64,000 nucleotides of DNA from Rhizobium sp. R634. Lineage in GTDB: Bacteria > Pseudomonadota > Alphaproteobacteria > Rhizobiales > Rhizobiaceae. Positions 35,566-45,539 of the stretch are shown one piece after another. The translations under genes were made by a program, and so were the position numbers. The notes under the pieces were generated by a model. The model saw only the letters and a program-made list of their open reading frames with translations, searched no databases and was not told the origin of the DNA. Within the stretch, counting starts at the first letter, position 1. Every line of letters starts with the position of its first letter. The DNA lies in assembly GCF_002211305.1 (NCBI RefSeq), contig NZ_LOKW01000007.1, forward strand, positions 105,423-169,422, in the 5' to 3' direction.

Positions 35566-36030
35566 CTATTTCCCGCGCGACAACGGCGGCAGGCGGCGCT
35601 TGACGGGCGAGGCTTTAATCATCGCGGTGTTGGTCTCGGCGCGTTCGGCGACCCTGTCCAGGAGGCCGTCGAGTTCCGCCATCGAGCGGATGACCAGGCG
35701 GGCGATAAAACAATCCTCGCCGGTCACCTTGTCGCATTCGACGATTTCAGGAATTTCCTGAATGAGCCGTTCGACGAAATGCAGCTGCCCCGGCAGCGGC
35801 CGCACGCGGACGATCGCCTGCAGGGGATAACCGACGGCGGCGGGATCGAGATCGATGGTGAAGGCCTTGATGACGCCGCGCTCCTCCAGCCGGCGCAGGC
35901 GCTCGGCAGCGCTTGGCGAGGAAAGCCCCACCTGCTGTGCCAGCTCCTTCAGCGATATCCGGGAGTTGCCGGCCAGCGCCTCCAGAATGGCCTGGTCGAT
36001 TTCATCTAGCGGCTGGATATCGTTAGGCAT
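35566..36030 (-). CDS. Lrp/AsnC-family transcriptional regulator
   Basis: 154 residues with the Lrp helix-turn-helix (LDEIDQAILEALAGNSRISLKELAQQVGLSSPSAAERLRRLE) and the RAM domain (AIVRVRPLPGQL... GEDCFIARLVIRSMAEL). Divergent from the EamA exporter across an AT-rich 112-base region, so it likely controls amino acid export. The frame is open far upstream, but 36030 begins the domain. Confidence 0.9.
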   Translation of the reverse strand: MPNDIQPLDEIDQAILEALAGNSRISLKELAQQVGLSSPSAAERLRRLEERGVIKAFTIDLDPAAVGYPLQAIVRVRPLPGQLHFVERLIQEIPEIVECDKVTGEDCFIARLVIRSMAELDGLLDRVAERAETNTAMIKASPVKRRLPPLSRGK

Positions 36031-36142
36031 GACAATGAATTCTCTTTTTATTATTAGGTCGTATCGGCGAACTTCGTTTTTATAATTATATAATTTTGCC
36101 CAACGCCGCAATATTATCACCTCAGCAAAAACGGAGGCGATC
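36031..36142. promoter_or_regulatory. AT-rich Lrp-eamA divergent promoter region
   Basis: The 112-base gap has a strikingly AT-rich stretch with TTTTTATAATTATATAATTTT at its centre, next to a RidA/Lrp-like arrangement. Such stretches carry Lrp binding sites; no exact operator was fixed. Confidence 0.4.
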
Positions 36143-37045
36143 ATGAGCGGCGACATCAAAAGAGGCACGGCTGAGATGACGGCAGCGATGCTGATCTCGG
36201 GCACGATCGGCTGGTTCGTCGTCATGTCGGGCCAGCCGGTGAGCGGCGTGGTTTTCTGGCGCTGCCTGTTCGGCGCGCTCACCCTGCTCGTTATCTGCGG
36301 CGCCCTCGGGCTGCTGCGGCCGGGCATCCTCACGCCGCGCACCTTCGCCATCGCCGTCCTCGGCGGCATCGCCATCGTCGTCAATTGGCTGCTGCTCTTC
36401 GCTTCCTATTCGCATGCGACGATCTCGATCGCCACGACCGTCTACAACACCCAGCCCTTCATGCTGCTGGTGCTTGGCGCGCTGTTTCTCGGCGAGAAGA
36501 TCACCGCCGCCAAACTGTTCTGGCTGGCGCTCGCCTTTGCCGGCATGATGGCGATCGTTCAGGCAAAACCGGGCGGAAGCGGCGATACGTTCGAGAGCTA
36601 CGGCCTCGGCATCCTGATGGCGCTCGGCGCCGCCTTCTTCTACGCGCTGGCAGCGCTTGCCGCGAAATGGCTGAAAGGCACGCCGCCGCATCTGATCGCG
36701 CTGATCCAGGTCGCGACCGGCATGCTGATGCTGGCGCCGATGACGGATTTTTCGCAATCGCCCGCGGATGCCGGAAGCTGGGCGATCCTGGTTTCCATCG
36801 GCGTCGTCCATACCGGCCTGATGTATGTGCTGCTCTACGGCGCCATCCAGCGGCTGCCGACGCATCTGACCGGGGCTCTCTCCTTCCTCTATCCGATCGC
36901 CGCGATCCTCGTCGACCGGCTGGCCTTCGGCCACGCGCTGCAGCCGATGCAGATCGTAGGCGCCGCCGTCATTCTTTTGGCTGCCGCCGGCATGAATCTC
37001 GGCTGGGCGCCGCGATGGCTGCGGCCAAGAGCGCTTCAGAGCTGA
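36143..37045 (+). CDS. EamA/DMT-family transporter
   Basis: 300 residues and ten predicted membrane helices in two EamA repeats (GWFVVMSGQPVSGVVFWR... FLGEKITAAKLFWLALAFAGM; GIVVHTG... LSFLYPIAAILVDRLAF). Family members export amino acids and metabolites. It is a likely target of the divergent Lrp gene and sits beside a LysE-type exporter. Confidence 0.87.
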   Translation: MSGDIKRGTAEMTAAMLISGTIGWFVVMSGQPVSGVVFWRCLFGALTLLVICGALGLLRPGILTPRTFAIAVLGGIAIVVNWLLLFASYSHATISIATTVYNTQPFMLLVLGALFLGEKITAAKLFWLALAFAGMMAIVQAKPGGSGDTFESYGLGILMALGAAFFYALAALAAKWLKGTPPHLIALIQVATGMLMLAPMTDFSQSPADAGSWAILVSIGVVHTGLMYVLLYGAIQRLPTHLTGALSFLYPIAAILVDRLAFGHALQPMQIVGAAVILLAAAGMNLGWAPRWLRPRALQS

Positions 37046-37163
37046 CCACAAGCGGGCAGGCACGCGGCGGCAGGCATTTCTTCTGGTGATGGACCCATCA
37101 ACGCCGGTCGATTGATGGCAAGGCTTGGCGGATATAAAACGGCTGGGAAGAGGGAGCCCACAC

Positions 37164-37781
37164 ATGAGCCTTGCCGCCTTGCTTGCCTATGCCGGAACGC
37201 TGTTCATCGCAGCCGCCATCCCGGGACCCGGAATTACCGCGATCGTCGCCCGCGCCCTCGGCTCGAATTTCCGCGAGACTTTCTTCATGGGCCTCGGCCT
37301 CGTGCTCGGCGACATGATCTATCTCACGGCCGTTATTCTCGGCCTTGCCTTTGTGGCGCAGACCTTCACCGAGGTGTTCATCGCAATCAAGATCGCCGGC
37401 GCGCTCTATCTCGGCTATATCGCCTGGAAGCTGTGGACGGCAGGGCTGCTGCCGCATGATATCGCCGCAGGCAAGTCCAGCAATATCGGCATGTCCTTCC
37501 TTTCCGGCTTGCTGGTAACGCTCGGCAATCCGAAGACGATGCTCTTCTATGTCGCGCTCGCGCCCACGCTGATCGACATCGGCAATATCGGGCTCGCCGA
37601 CTATGCCATGCTGCTCGCCGCGACCTTCGTGGTGCTGATCGCCGTGCTGGTGCCCTATATGCTGCTCGCCTCACGCGCCCGCACGATGCTGAGACAGCCG
37701 CGCGCATTGCAGGCGCTGAACCGGGTGGCGGCAGGCATCCTCGCCGGCACGGCTGCCTTCATCGCCACGCGGGCGGCCTGA
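37164..37781 (+). CDS. LysE-family amino acid exporter
   Basis: 205 residues, six membrane helices. The N-terminus AAAIPGPGITAIVARALGSNFRETF matches the LysE/RhtB signature, and GNPKTMLFYVALAP is the second conserved loop. Exports amino acids such as lysine, threonine or homoserine lactones; the substrate is not predictable. Start at 37164 after GAGGGAG. Confidence 0.88.
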   Translation: MSLAALLAYAGTLFIAAAIPGPGITAIVARALGSNFRETFFMGLGLVLGDMIYLTAVILGLAFVAQTFTEVFIAIKIAGALYLGYIAWKLWTAGLLPHDIAAGKSSNIGMSFLSGLLVTLGNPKTMLFYVALAPTLIDIGNIGLADYAMLLAATFVVLIAVLVPYMLLASRARTMLRQPRALQALNRVAAGILAGTAAFIATRAA

Positions 37782-37925
37782 AATAAACATCCGCCAAGAA
37801 ACGGTTTTCAAAGGTTTTTTTCTCCGCGGCCGGCTGCCCCGGCGTGAACGCGGTCTGGCCTCACGCGCGCTTTGACCCTATTCTCTTCCTCAATTTCAGA
37901 ACCGCATTTCAAAAGGGAGAGCACC

Positions 37926-38888
37926 ATGTCGCACAAGCCCGGCCGCGGCCGCATCTATTCCTCGATCACCGAGACCATCGGCAATACGCCACTCGTGCGC
38001 TTCGACAAGCTGGCGCGGGAAAAGGGCGTGGTGGCAAACCTGATCGGCAAGCTCGAATTCTTCAACCCGATCGCCTCCGTCAAGGACCGCATCGGCGTGG
38101 CGATGATCGAGAGCCTGGAAGCCCAAGGCAAGATCACCCCCGGCAAGACGGTGCTGATCGAGCCGACCTCGGGCAATACGGGCATCGCGCTGGCTTTTGC
38201 CGCCGCCGCCAAGGGCTACCGTCTGATCCTCACCATGCCGGAGACCATGTCGGTCGAGCGCCGCAAGATGCTGGTGCTGCTCGGCGCCGAACTGGTGCTG
38301 ACCGAAGGACCGAAGGGCATGAAGGGCGCCATCGCCAAGGCGGAAGAACTGGCGGAGTCGCTTCCCGACGCCATCATTCCGCAGCAATTCGAAAATCCCG
38401 CCAATCCCGAAATCCATCGCCAGACGACGGCCGAAGAAATCTGGAACGACACAGACGGCACGGTCGATATCGTCGTCTCCGGCATCGGCACCGGCGGCAC
38501 CATCACCGGCGTCGGCCAGGTGCTGAAAAGCCGCAAGCCCGAAGTCCAGATCATCGCCGTCGAGCCCGCCGATTCTCCGATCCTCTCCGGCGGCAATCCC
38601 GGCCCGCACAAGATCCAAGGCATCGGCGCCGGCTTCGCCCCAAAAATCCTCGATACCGGCATCTATGACGAGGTCGTCACCGTGAGCAACGATGAGGCAT
38701 TCGAACAGGCACGGCTGGTCGCCCGGCTCGAAGGCGTGCCCGTCGGCATCTCCTCGGGTGCGGCGCTGACGGCCGCGATCAAGGTCGGCAGCCGTCCGGA
38801 GAATGCGGGGAAGAACATCGTGGTGATCATTCCATCCTTTGCGGAGCGTTATCTCTCTACGGCGCTGTTTGAAGGGCTCGGGAGCTGA
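37926..38888 (+). CDS. cysK: Cysteine synthase A
   Basis: 320 residues, PLP-dependent O-acetylserine sulfhydrylase. [11 protein letters not shown] holds the PLP Lys; [12 protein letters not shown] is the substrate loop; [12 protein letters not shown] binds the PLP phosphate; GISSGAAL ends the active site. Makes cysteine from O-acetylserine and sulfide. Own terminator downstream. The sulfide released by the proposed thiohydantoin desulfurase could feed this step, but the genes are 22 kb apart. Confidence 0.95.
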   Translation: MSHKPGRGRIYSSITETIGNTPLVRFDKLAREKGVVANLIGKLEFFNPIASVKDRIGVAMIESLEAQGKITPGKTVLIEPTSGNTGIALAFAAAAKGYRLILTMPETMSVERRKMLVLLGAELVLTEGPKGMKGAIAKAEELAESLPDAIIPQQFENPANPEIHRQTTAEEIWNDTDGTVDIVVSGIGTGGTITGVGQVLKSRKPEVQIIAVEPADSPILSGGNPGPHKIQGIGAGFAPKILDTGIYDEVVTVSNDEAFEQARLVARLEGVPVGISSGAALTAAIKVGSRPENAGKNIVVIIPSFAERYLSTALFEGLGS

Positions 38889-38923
38889 GTATCAGCTGTC
38901 CCGCCATCATCATCGAGAGCAGC

Positions 38924-38948
38924 GGGGCGCTTCGGCGCCCCTTTTCTT
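38924..38948 (+). terminator. Rho-independent terminator of cysK
   Basis: GGGGCGC (38924-38930), TTCG loop and GCGCCCC (38935-38941) followed by TTTTCTT. A classic tetraloop terminator 36 bases after cysK. Confidence 0.92.
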
Positions 38949-38961
38949 AAAGTCTGCGCGT

Positions 38962-40029
38962 CTAGCTCAACAGTTGCCGCACTACGCGCTGCGAAAGAGA
39001 AGCATTTTCCAGAAGTGGCGTGAGATCGCTGACCTGATCGAGCGATCCGAGAATTGGCAGCTTTTGAATGCGTGTATCTGCAATTGCCGCGGCGGTGCTT
39101 GCAACTGCATCCTCAGCGTTGATCGTCATAAATGGCCGGTCGTGATATGGACCAACGACAGGCTCGAAGTTGGCGATCCCCAGCTCATTTTGCCGGTGCG
39201 CCAGCTCAACATATGCCGAGGCGAGTGCGTTTCCTCGCTTGCTCCACTCGCCCGCAAGAACCGCTTGCTCCAGATGCGGCATGAGGCGATCTGAAATCGG
39301 GAGTTTTGCAAAGCTGGTTCCAAGCCATTTCGCATAGGGCGCGTACCGGCGCTCTAGCAGAAATCCCATTCTCATCACGTCGCGTATAAGCCGGCCGGCG
39401 ACAATCCGCGAACCAAGATCATCTCCAACCTGACCCGCTCGACCGACAAATGCTTGTTCTTCGGCGATCCGTCGCCACTGACATGCAATCTTGTACAGCC
39501 ACACGTCGTCGGGGAAATAGTCCATGCGTTCACGGGCATTCTGCAATTCCCCATCATCATCGTGAAATACCGCCCCCGTCGTGAACGCGAGAAGCTTCTG
39601 CTCGGCAAATCCAAGCCACTGAAGAGACGTTAGATTTTCAACGGAGCGAACGGCGAAATGCTCTTCGAGCTTGGCTTCCAGCGTGTGGAACTCAAGCCCG
39701 TGCTCGATGGCACCAACGGCCTCTGGGCCATCGGCAGGAGCATGCGGACGGCTACGCCATCCTATCGGCTCGCCAAGGTAGCTGCTGGGTGCCACCTTGG
39801 TGAACTCACCAACCAATCGTCGGGCATAGTCGTTGAAGCTGTCGATGCTCAGGAAGATATGAACCCTGGGCCCCCAGTTATGGTCCCTGGAGACCTCATC
39901 ATCCAGACCAAGCAGTTCCGATCCATATCCAATTAACGCCGCTGAATGGGGAAGTTCCGGCGCGACCTGAGCCAACCAGGGCCTGACGATGTCTGCGTAA
40001 AATCGACGGGACAACTCAATCCCCTGCAT
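38962..40029 (-). CDS. DUF4037 domain protein (nucleotidyltransferase-like)
   Basis: 355 residues. GYGSELLGLDDEVSRDHNWGPRVHIFL near residue 36 is a nucleotidyltransferase-like DxD region, and LQWLGFAEQKLLAFTTGAVFHDD continues the DUF4037 pattern. Some relatives are aminoglycoside adenylyltransferase-like; activity here is unknown. Lower GC than the flanking cysK and comM suggests it was acquired. Start ATG at 40029 after AGAAGG. Confidence 0.75.
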   Translation of the reverse strand: MQGIELSRRFYADIVRPWLAQVAPELPHSAALIGYGSELLGLDDEVSRDHNWGPRVHIFLSIDSFNDYARRLVGEFTKVAPSSYLGEPIGWRSRPHAPADGPEAVGAIEHGLEFHTLEAKLEEHFAVRSVENLTSLQWLGFAEQKLLAFTTGAVFHDDDGELQNARERMDYFPDDVWLYKIACQWRRIAEEQAFVGRAGQVGDDLGSRIVAGRLIRDVMRMGFLLERRYAPYAKWLGTSFAKLPISDRLMPHLEQAVLAGEWSKRGNALASAYVELAHRQNELGIANFEPVVGPYHDRPFMTINAEDAVASTAAAIADTRIQKLPILGSLDQVSDLTPLLENASLSQRVVRQLLS

Positions 40030-40130
40030 AGCCTGCCTTCTTTCGGTCTATTCATAATTCCCCGGAGAAACCGAAGAACCGCCTACACGTGCAATTTCGG
40101 CGACTGGCAGCCCAGTGATTTACCTCCGTC

Positions 40131-41663
40131 CTATGCCGCCGCCGTCAGCCTCTCCCCGGCGATACGATAGGAAATGGCTTCGGCCAAATGCATTCGGCCG
40201 ACCGTCGGCTTATCGTCGAGGTCGGCCAGCGTGCGGGCGACCTTGAGGACGCGGTGGTAGCCGCGGGCGGAGAATTTCATTTTTTCGGCGGCGTCCCGCA
40301 GGAGCTGCAGGCCGCCAGCGTCGGGTTCGGCGAGTTTTTCGATCATCGCGGTCGAGCAGCGGGCGTTGGTGCCGATGCCCTTGGCGCCGGCGGCTTCGAA
40401 ACGTTCCTGCTGGATTTCGCGGGCGCGGGCGACGCGGCGGGCGACGTCGGCGCTGGCCTCGGCGGCCATCGGCCGGATCAGATCGGCGGCGGAGACGGCG
40501 GGCACGTCGATGCGGATATCGATGCGGTCCATCAGCGGACCGGAAATGCGGGCCTGGTAATCGCTCATGCAGCGCGGGCCGCGGGCGCAAGTGTGACCGG
40601 GTTCGCCGGCCATGCCGCAGCGGCAGGGGTTCATCGCCGCGATCAGCTGGAATTTCGCCGGATAGGAGACGCGGTGATTGGCGCGGGCGATGACGCATTC
40701 GCCGCCTTCGAGCGGCTGGCGGAGCGCATCGAGCGCCTGCGGCGTGAACTCGGGAAACTCGTCGAGGAAAAGCACGCCGTGATGGGCAAGCGAGGCTTCG
40801 CCAGGCCGGGCGCGCAAGCCGCCGCCGACGAGGGCCGCCATGGTGGCGGAATGGTGCGGGGTGCGGAAAGGCCGGCGATCGGAAAGCTTGCCGCCGGTGA
40901 GCTGGCCGGCGATCGAATGGACCATCGACACCTCGAGCAGCTCGGCCGCCGAAAGCGGTGGCAGGATGGAGGGTAGCCTTGCCGCCAGCATCGATTTGCC
41001 GGAGCCGGGAGGCCCGACCATCAGCAGATTATGGCCGCCGGCGGCCGCGACCTCAAGCGCGCGCTTGGCGCTCTCCTGGCCCTTGATCTCGGCGAGGTCG
41101 GGCAGGTTGGCGGCGTTGGCGCGGATGGACGGCTCCGGCCGGGAGAGCACCTGGGTGCCGCGGAAATGATTGGCAAGGGCAATCAGGCTGCGGGGTGCAA
41201 GAATATCGACGTCGGCACCGGCCCAGGCGGCTTCCGCTCCGCTTTCGGCCGGGCAGATCAGCCCCTTGCCGAGGGCATTGGCGCCGATCGCGGCCGGCAG
41301 CGCGCCGGCGATGGCAGCGATCGTTCCGTCGAGATTGAGCTCGCCGACGACGACAAAATCCGACAGAGCATCGGCGGGAATGGCGCCGAGTGCGGCCATT
41401 AAGGCGAGCGCGATCGGAAGGTCGAAGTGCGAGCCTTCCTTCGGCAGATCGGCAGGCGCCAGATTGACGGTCACCCGTTTTGCCGGCAGCGCCAGGCCGG
41501 AGGCATGCAGGGCCGCCTGCACGCGCTCGCGGCTTTCGGCAACGGCCTTGTCAGGCAGGCCGACGATCTGCATTCCGACCTTACCGGGCGCAATCATGAC
41601 CTGGACCTCGACCGGCACGCCTTCGATACCCTGAAATGCAACCGTACTGACGCGCGCGACCAT
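40131..41663 (-). CDS. comM: YifB/ComM-family Mg-chelatase-like AAA ATPase
   Basis: 510 residues. N-terminal ChlI-like/Lon-type domain (VGLPDKAVAESRERVQAAL, GSHFDLPIALA), then the AAA+ core: Walker A MVGPPGSGKSMLAARLPSILP, Walker B VLFLDEFPEF, FQLIAAMNPC and a zinc-like CRCGMAGEPGHTCARGPRC. ComM is a helicase that promotes branch migration of incoming DNA in natural transformation. Start 41663 chosen as MVARVSTVAF; the frame is open upstream. Confidence 0.92.
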   Translation of the reverse strand: MVARVSTVAFQGIEGVPVEVQVMIAPGKVGMQIVGLPDKAVAESRERVQAALHASGLALPAKRVTVNLAPADLPKEGSHFDLPIALALMAALGAIPADALSDFVVVGELNLDGTIAAIAGALPAAIGANALGKGLICPAESGAEAAWAGADVDILAPRSLIALANHFRGTQVLSRPEPSIRANAANLPDLAEIKGQESAKRALEVAAAGGHNLLMVGPPGSGKSMLAARLPSILPPLSAAELLEVSMVHSIAGQLTGGKLSDRRPFRTPHHSATMAALVGGGLRARPGEASLAHHGVLFLDEFPEFTPQALDALRQPLEGGECVIARANHRVSYPAKFQLIAAMNPCRCGMAGEPGHTCARGPRCMSDYQARISGPLMDRIDIRIDVPAVSAADLIRPMAAEASADVARRVARAREIQQERFEAAGAKGIGTNARCSTAMIEKLAEPDAGGLQLLRDAAEKMKFSARGYHRVLKVARTLADLDDKPTVGRMHLAEAISYRIAGERLTAAA

Positions 41664-41840
41664 CCGCCTACCCCTTGCCCAGCAAACTCTACTTACCGCC
41701 CTGCGGCCTTTCAGGCCAGCGGTTGCAATCTTGCATGGAAACAAGAATAAAACAAGAACAGTCGCGGAACATATTCGGATGCGTCAAGTGACTTCGGTTG
41801 CATCCGGTCATGCCCGCGTTTCCGGCTGCCGCCGGAAGCC

Positions 41841-42788
41841 TCAGCCGCGCTTGCGCTCGATCGCATCCCAAAGCAGGCTTGCGATATCGGCGCCGCCGAA
41901 CTTCTTGACCTCGCGAATGCCTGTCGGCGAGGTGACGTTGATCTCGGTCATGTAATCGCCGATCACGTCGATGCCGACGAGCAGGAAGCCGCGTTCCCTC
42001 AGCGCCGGGCCGATGCGTTCGCAGATTTGCTTCTCGCGCGGCGTCAGCTCGGTCGCCTCGGCGCGGCCGCCGACATGCATGTTGGAACGGCTGTCATGCT
42101 CGGCCGGAACGCGGTTGATCGCGCCGGCGAATTCGCCGTCGACTAGGATGATGCGTTTGTCGCCTTTGCGCACGTCGGGCAGGTATTGCTGGGCGATGAA
42201 GGGCTCGCGGAACAGCTGGCCGAACATTTCCAGCAGCGAGGAGAGGTTACGGTCGTCGCGAGTGGAGTGGAAGACGCCGGCGCCGCCATTGCCGTAGAGC
42301 GGCTTCAGGATGATATCGCCCATCTCGTCGCGGAAGCGGCGGATTTCGGCTGCATCCTTGGTGATCAGCGTGTTCGGCATCAGGTCGGAAAATTCGGTGA
42401 CGAAGATTTTTTCCGGCGAATTGCGCACCCAGGCCGGGTCGTTGACGACGAGCGTCTTTGGATGGATGCGCTCGAGCAGATGCGTCGAGGTGATATAGGC
42501 CATGTCGAAGGGCGGGTCCTGGCGCAGCAGCACGACATCCATGGTGGAGAGATCGACGCGCTCGGGCGCGCCGAGTTCGAAATGATCGCCCTTGACGTCG
42601 CGCAGCAGCATCGGCTCGACGCTGGCAAAGAGCTTGCCGTCGCGGAAGCTCAGGCGCTCAGGCGTGTAATGGAACAGCCTGTAGCTGCGCGCCTGGGCTT
42701 CCAGGCTCATGGCGAAGGTGGAATCGCCCGCAATATTGATGCCGGCGACATGATCCATCTGGACCGCTACATTGGTAATCTTGGCCAT
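41841..42788 (-). CDS. gshB: Glutathione synthetase
   Basis: 315 residues, ATP-grasp enzyme that joins gamma-glutamylcysteine to glycine. [19 protein letters not shown] starts the N-terminal domain; [14 protein letters not shown] and [24 protein letters not shown] hold the ATP and metal sites. In related genomes gshB tends to follow yraN and rsmI; here the sugar ABC operon lies between. Confidence 0.96.
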   Translation of the reverse strand: MAKITNVAVQMDHVAGINIAGDSTFAMSLEAQARSYRLFHYTPERLSFRDGKLFASVEPMLLRDVKGDHFELGAPERVDLSTMDVVLLRQDPPFDMAYITSTHLLERIHPKTLVVNDPAWVRNSPEKIFVTEFSDLMPNTLITKDAAEIRRFRDEMGDIILKPLYGNGGAGVFHSTRDDRNLSSLLEMFGQLFREPFIAQQYLPDVRKGDKRIILVDGEFAGAINRVPAEHDSRSNMHVGGRAEATELTPREKQICERIGPALRERGFLLVGIDVIGDYMTEINVTSPTGIREVKKFGGADIASLLWDAIERKRG

Positions 42789-42850
42789 TTCCGTCCCTCG
42801 CTGAATGCCGGACAGATGTAGGTCGGCCCGGTATCAAACGCAACGGCCAA

Positions 42851-43879
42851 TCAAGGGCTTCGCGTTTCCAAGATCCGCATCAGCCGGCCGCGATAGCTGT
42901 CGAGAATGACGGCAAGGACGATGACGGCGCCGATGACGATCGGCTTGATGTTGTCGTCGGCGCCGAGCAGCTGCAACCCCGTCGACAGGACCTGCAGAAT
43001 GCAGGCGCCGACCAGCGTGCCGATGATCGAGCCCTTGCCGCCGGAAAGGCTTGTGCCGCCGATGATGACCGCGGCGATGGCGTTCAGCTCGTAGCCAATG
43101 CCGGCGACCGGGCTGCCGACATTGAGGCGCAGCAGATAGACCATGGCGGCAATGCCTGCCGTCAGGCCTGAGATCGTGAAGACGGCGATTTTGTATTTTT
43201 TCGGCGCGTGCCCCGACAGCCGCACGGCCTCTTCATTGGTGCCGATCGCGAAGACGAAGCGGCCGAAGACGGTGTAACGCAGCACGAACCAGCCGATGAG
43301 GACGACGACGATCGCAATCAGGAAGATCGAAGGAAAGACGCCCCAGAAGATCAGGTTGCCGAAATCGACGAAAGGCTGCGGCAGGCCCGTGATCGTGGAA
43401 TTGTCGCTGACGACGCGGGCCAGGCCGCTTGCGACGTTCAGCATGCCGAGGGTGACGATGAAGGACGGAAGCTTCCACTTCTCGCAGATCCAGCCATTGA
43501 CAGCGCCGAGGATGGCACCGGTGCCCATCGACGCCAGCGAGGCCAGCACGATCGCCTGCCACGGAGAAAGCCGCGGATCGATCATGATCGTGGCGCCGAT
43601 CACCGTGCAGAGAGCAAGCAGCGAGCCGACGGAAAGATCGATGCCGCCGACGAGGATGACGTAGGTCATGCCCGAAGCGAGCACCGTGTTGATGGCGATC
43701 TGCACGAAGATCTTCAGGAAGTTCTCCGGCGTGGCAAAATACGGCGCCGTCGCCGAGAAAAACGCCAGGATCAGGACGAGGGCGATGGCGACGCCCGCCT
43801 CCTTCATCGAGATCCGGATGAGCTTGTCCCAGAAGCGTGCCTCTTTCGCCTCGGTCTGTTTTTCAATGCTGGCGGACAC
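42851..43879 (-). CDS. Ribose-type (CUT2) sugar ABC transporter permease
   Basis: 342 residues, about ten membrane helices. GGIDLSVGSLLALCTVIGA and AVIIGGTSLSGGKGSIIGT are RbsC-family signatures. The GTG start at 43879 is preceded by AAGGAG and overlaps the ATPase stop by 17 bases, an arrangement of coupled translation. Last gene of the operon; the sugar is unknown. Confidence 0.92.
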   Translation of the reverse strand: MSASIEKQTEAKEARFWDKLIRISMKEAGVAIALVLILAFFSATAPYFATPENFLKIFVQIAINTVLASGMTYVILVGGIDLSVGSLLALCTVIGATIMIDPRLSPWQAIVLASLASMGTGAILGAVNGWICEKWKLPSFIVTLGMLNVASGLARVVSDNSTITGLPQPFVDFGNLIFWGVFPSIFLIAIVVVLIGWFVLRYTVFGRFVFAIGTNEEAVRLSGHAPKKYKIAVFTISGLTAGIAAMVYLLRLNVGSPVAGIGYELNAIAAVIIGGTSLSGGKGSIIGTLVGACILQVLSTGLQLLGADDNIKPIVIGAVIVLAVILDSYRGRLMRILETRSP

Positions 43880-45398
43880 GGCTGTACTCCTTGTAGGCGA
43901 GCGAAAGGATCCTGCTCTCGTCAAATTGTTCCCGCGGTATTTCGCCGGAGATCTTTCCGTCGGAAAAGACGATGATGCGATGGCAAATTCCGATCAGCTC
44001 CGGCAGATCGGAGGATACGACCAGAACACCTTTTCCTTCGGCGGCAAACTTCCACAGAAGCTCATAGATCTCGGCCTTGGCGCCGACATCGATACCGCGG
44101 GTCGGCTCATCGAAGATCAGCACCTTCGGGCCGCGGAACAGCCATTTGGCGATGACGACCTTCTGCTGATTGCCGCCGGAAAAGGTTCTGACGGCCTGAT
44201 GGATGGAAGGGGTCTTGATCCGGAGCTCGCGCACCAGGCGCTGCGCGTGATCGTCCTCCACCTTGCCCATGATCAGGCCGTTGCGGGAGATCTTGGCGAG
44301 ATCGGTGATGGTGGAATTTTCGGCGCAGCTCATGTCGAGCATCAGGCCCTGCATCTTGCGGTCTTCGGTGGCAAGGCAGAGCCCGGCGGCAACGGCATCT
44401 TTGGGCGAATTGATCTCGACCGGCTCGCCATTCAGGCGGATTTCGCCAGCAGCCTTGACGTCGGCGCCGAAGAGGGCCCGAACCGCCTCGGTGCGGCCGC
44501 TGCCGACGAGGCCGGCAATGCCGACGATTTCGCCTTTTGCGACGGAAAAGGACAGTTCCGGACTGTTGCGCGTCACCTTCAGGCCGGAGACACCGAGCGC
44601 CTCGCCGGATAGGGTGCTGTCGCCTTTGAATATGCCGTGATCCGCAAGCTTGCGTCCGACCATCAGCTCGACGATGTCGGGGATCTCAAGTCCGGGGAGC
44701 GGCCGGGTGATCACATGCTGGCCGTCGCGCAGCACCGTCACATCGTCGCCGACCTCGAAGATTTCCTCCAGCCGGTGCGAGATATAGAGCGTGGTGACGC
44801 CGCGCCGCTTCAGCCGCTTCAGAATTTCGAAGAGACGATCAACCTCCTTGGAAGTCAGGGTCGCCGTCGGTTCGTCGAGAACGAGAAGCTTACTTTCGTA
44901 ACAAAGCGCCTTGGCGATCTCGACCAGCTGCAGCTGCGCGACGCTGAGGCGGCTTGCCAGCGTCGTCGGAGCGACGTCGAGGCCGACCTCTTCCAGGAGT
45001 TCCGCCGCCCTGGCGTTCATCGCCTTGTAGTTCACCAGGCCGTATCGGCGCGGCAGATGCTCGAACAGCAGGTTTTCGGCAACCGTCAGATTGGAAAGCG
45101 GGTGCAGTTCCTGGTGAATGACACGGATGCCGGCCTTGAAGGCCTCGAGGGGCGAGGCCGGATGATACGGCTTGCCGTCGAATAGGATATGACCGTCGTC
45201 CGGCCGGAAGACGCCGCCAAGCAGATTGATCAGGGTCGACTTTCCGGCGCCGTTCTCGCCAAGGAGAACATGGCCCTTGCCGCGGCCGATCCGCATCGAG
45301 ACATCCTTGAGCGCCACGACGCCCGGGAAGCGCTTGCCGATCTCTTCCAGCCTCAGGATGTCGTTATCTGCTGCGTCTGACACGTCGACCTCATGCAT
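43863..45398 (-). CDS. Ribose-type (CUT2) sugar ABC transporter ATP-binding protein
   Basis: About 511 residues with two fused ATPase halves. First half: VLLGENGAGKSTLINLLGG, LSVAQLQLVEIAKAL and LLVLDEPTATL. Second half: Walker A replaced by AGLVGSGRTEA as usual, FSGGNQQKVVIAKWL, LIFDEPTRGIDVGAK. This is the RbsA architecture. Start uncertain: ATG at 45398 lacks a clear ribosome site, while a TTG at 45440 has GAGG upstream. Confidence 0.92.
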   Translation of the reverse strand: MHEVDVSDAADNDILRLEEIGKRFPGVVALKDVSMRIGRGKGHVLLGENGAGKSTLINLLGGVFRPDDGHILFDGKPYHPASPLEAFKAGIRVIHQELHPLSNLTVAENLLFEHLPRRYGLVNYKAMNARAAELLEEVGLDVAPTTLASRLSVAQLQLVEIAKALCYESKLLVLDEPTATLTSKEVDRLFEILKRLKRRGVTTLYISHRLEEIFEVGDDVTVLRDGQHVITRPLPGLEIPDIVELMVGRKLADHGIFKGDSTLSGEALGVSGLKVTRNSPELSFSVAKGEIVGIAGLVGSGRTEAVRALFGADVKAAGEIRLNGEPVEINSPKDAVAAGLCLATEDRKMQGLMLDMSCAENSTITDLAKISRNGLIMGKVEDDHAQRLVRELRIKTPSIHQAVRTFSGGNQQKVVIAKWLFRGPKVLIFDEPTRGIDVGAKAEIYELLWKFAAEGKGVLVVSSDLPELIGICHRIIVFSDGKISGEIPREQFDESRILSLAYKEYSRVRQH

Positions 45399-45489
45399 GC
45401 TCTGAACGATCTTTGCGCAGCCCGCGTCGAAGACTCGCAAGCAAGCCTCGTCTACAGCGATCAGCGCATCAATCGATTGGTAGCAGTCG

Positions 45490-45510
45490 GCGCCGGCCCA
45501 CGGCCGGCGC
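45490..45510 (-). promoter_or_regulatory. Intercistronic stem-loop between binding protein and ATPase genes
   Basis: GCGCCGGCC (45490-45498) and GGCCGGCGC (45502-45510) make a perfect 9-bp stem with a 3-base loop, 29 bases after the binding-protein stop. In such operons this kind of hairpin protects the upstream mRNA and raises binding-protein levels over the membrane parts. Confidence 0.6.
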
Positions 45511-45539
45511 TTTCTATGGTTTGCAGCCGGGCGTCCCGA

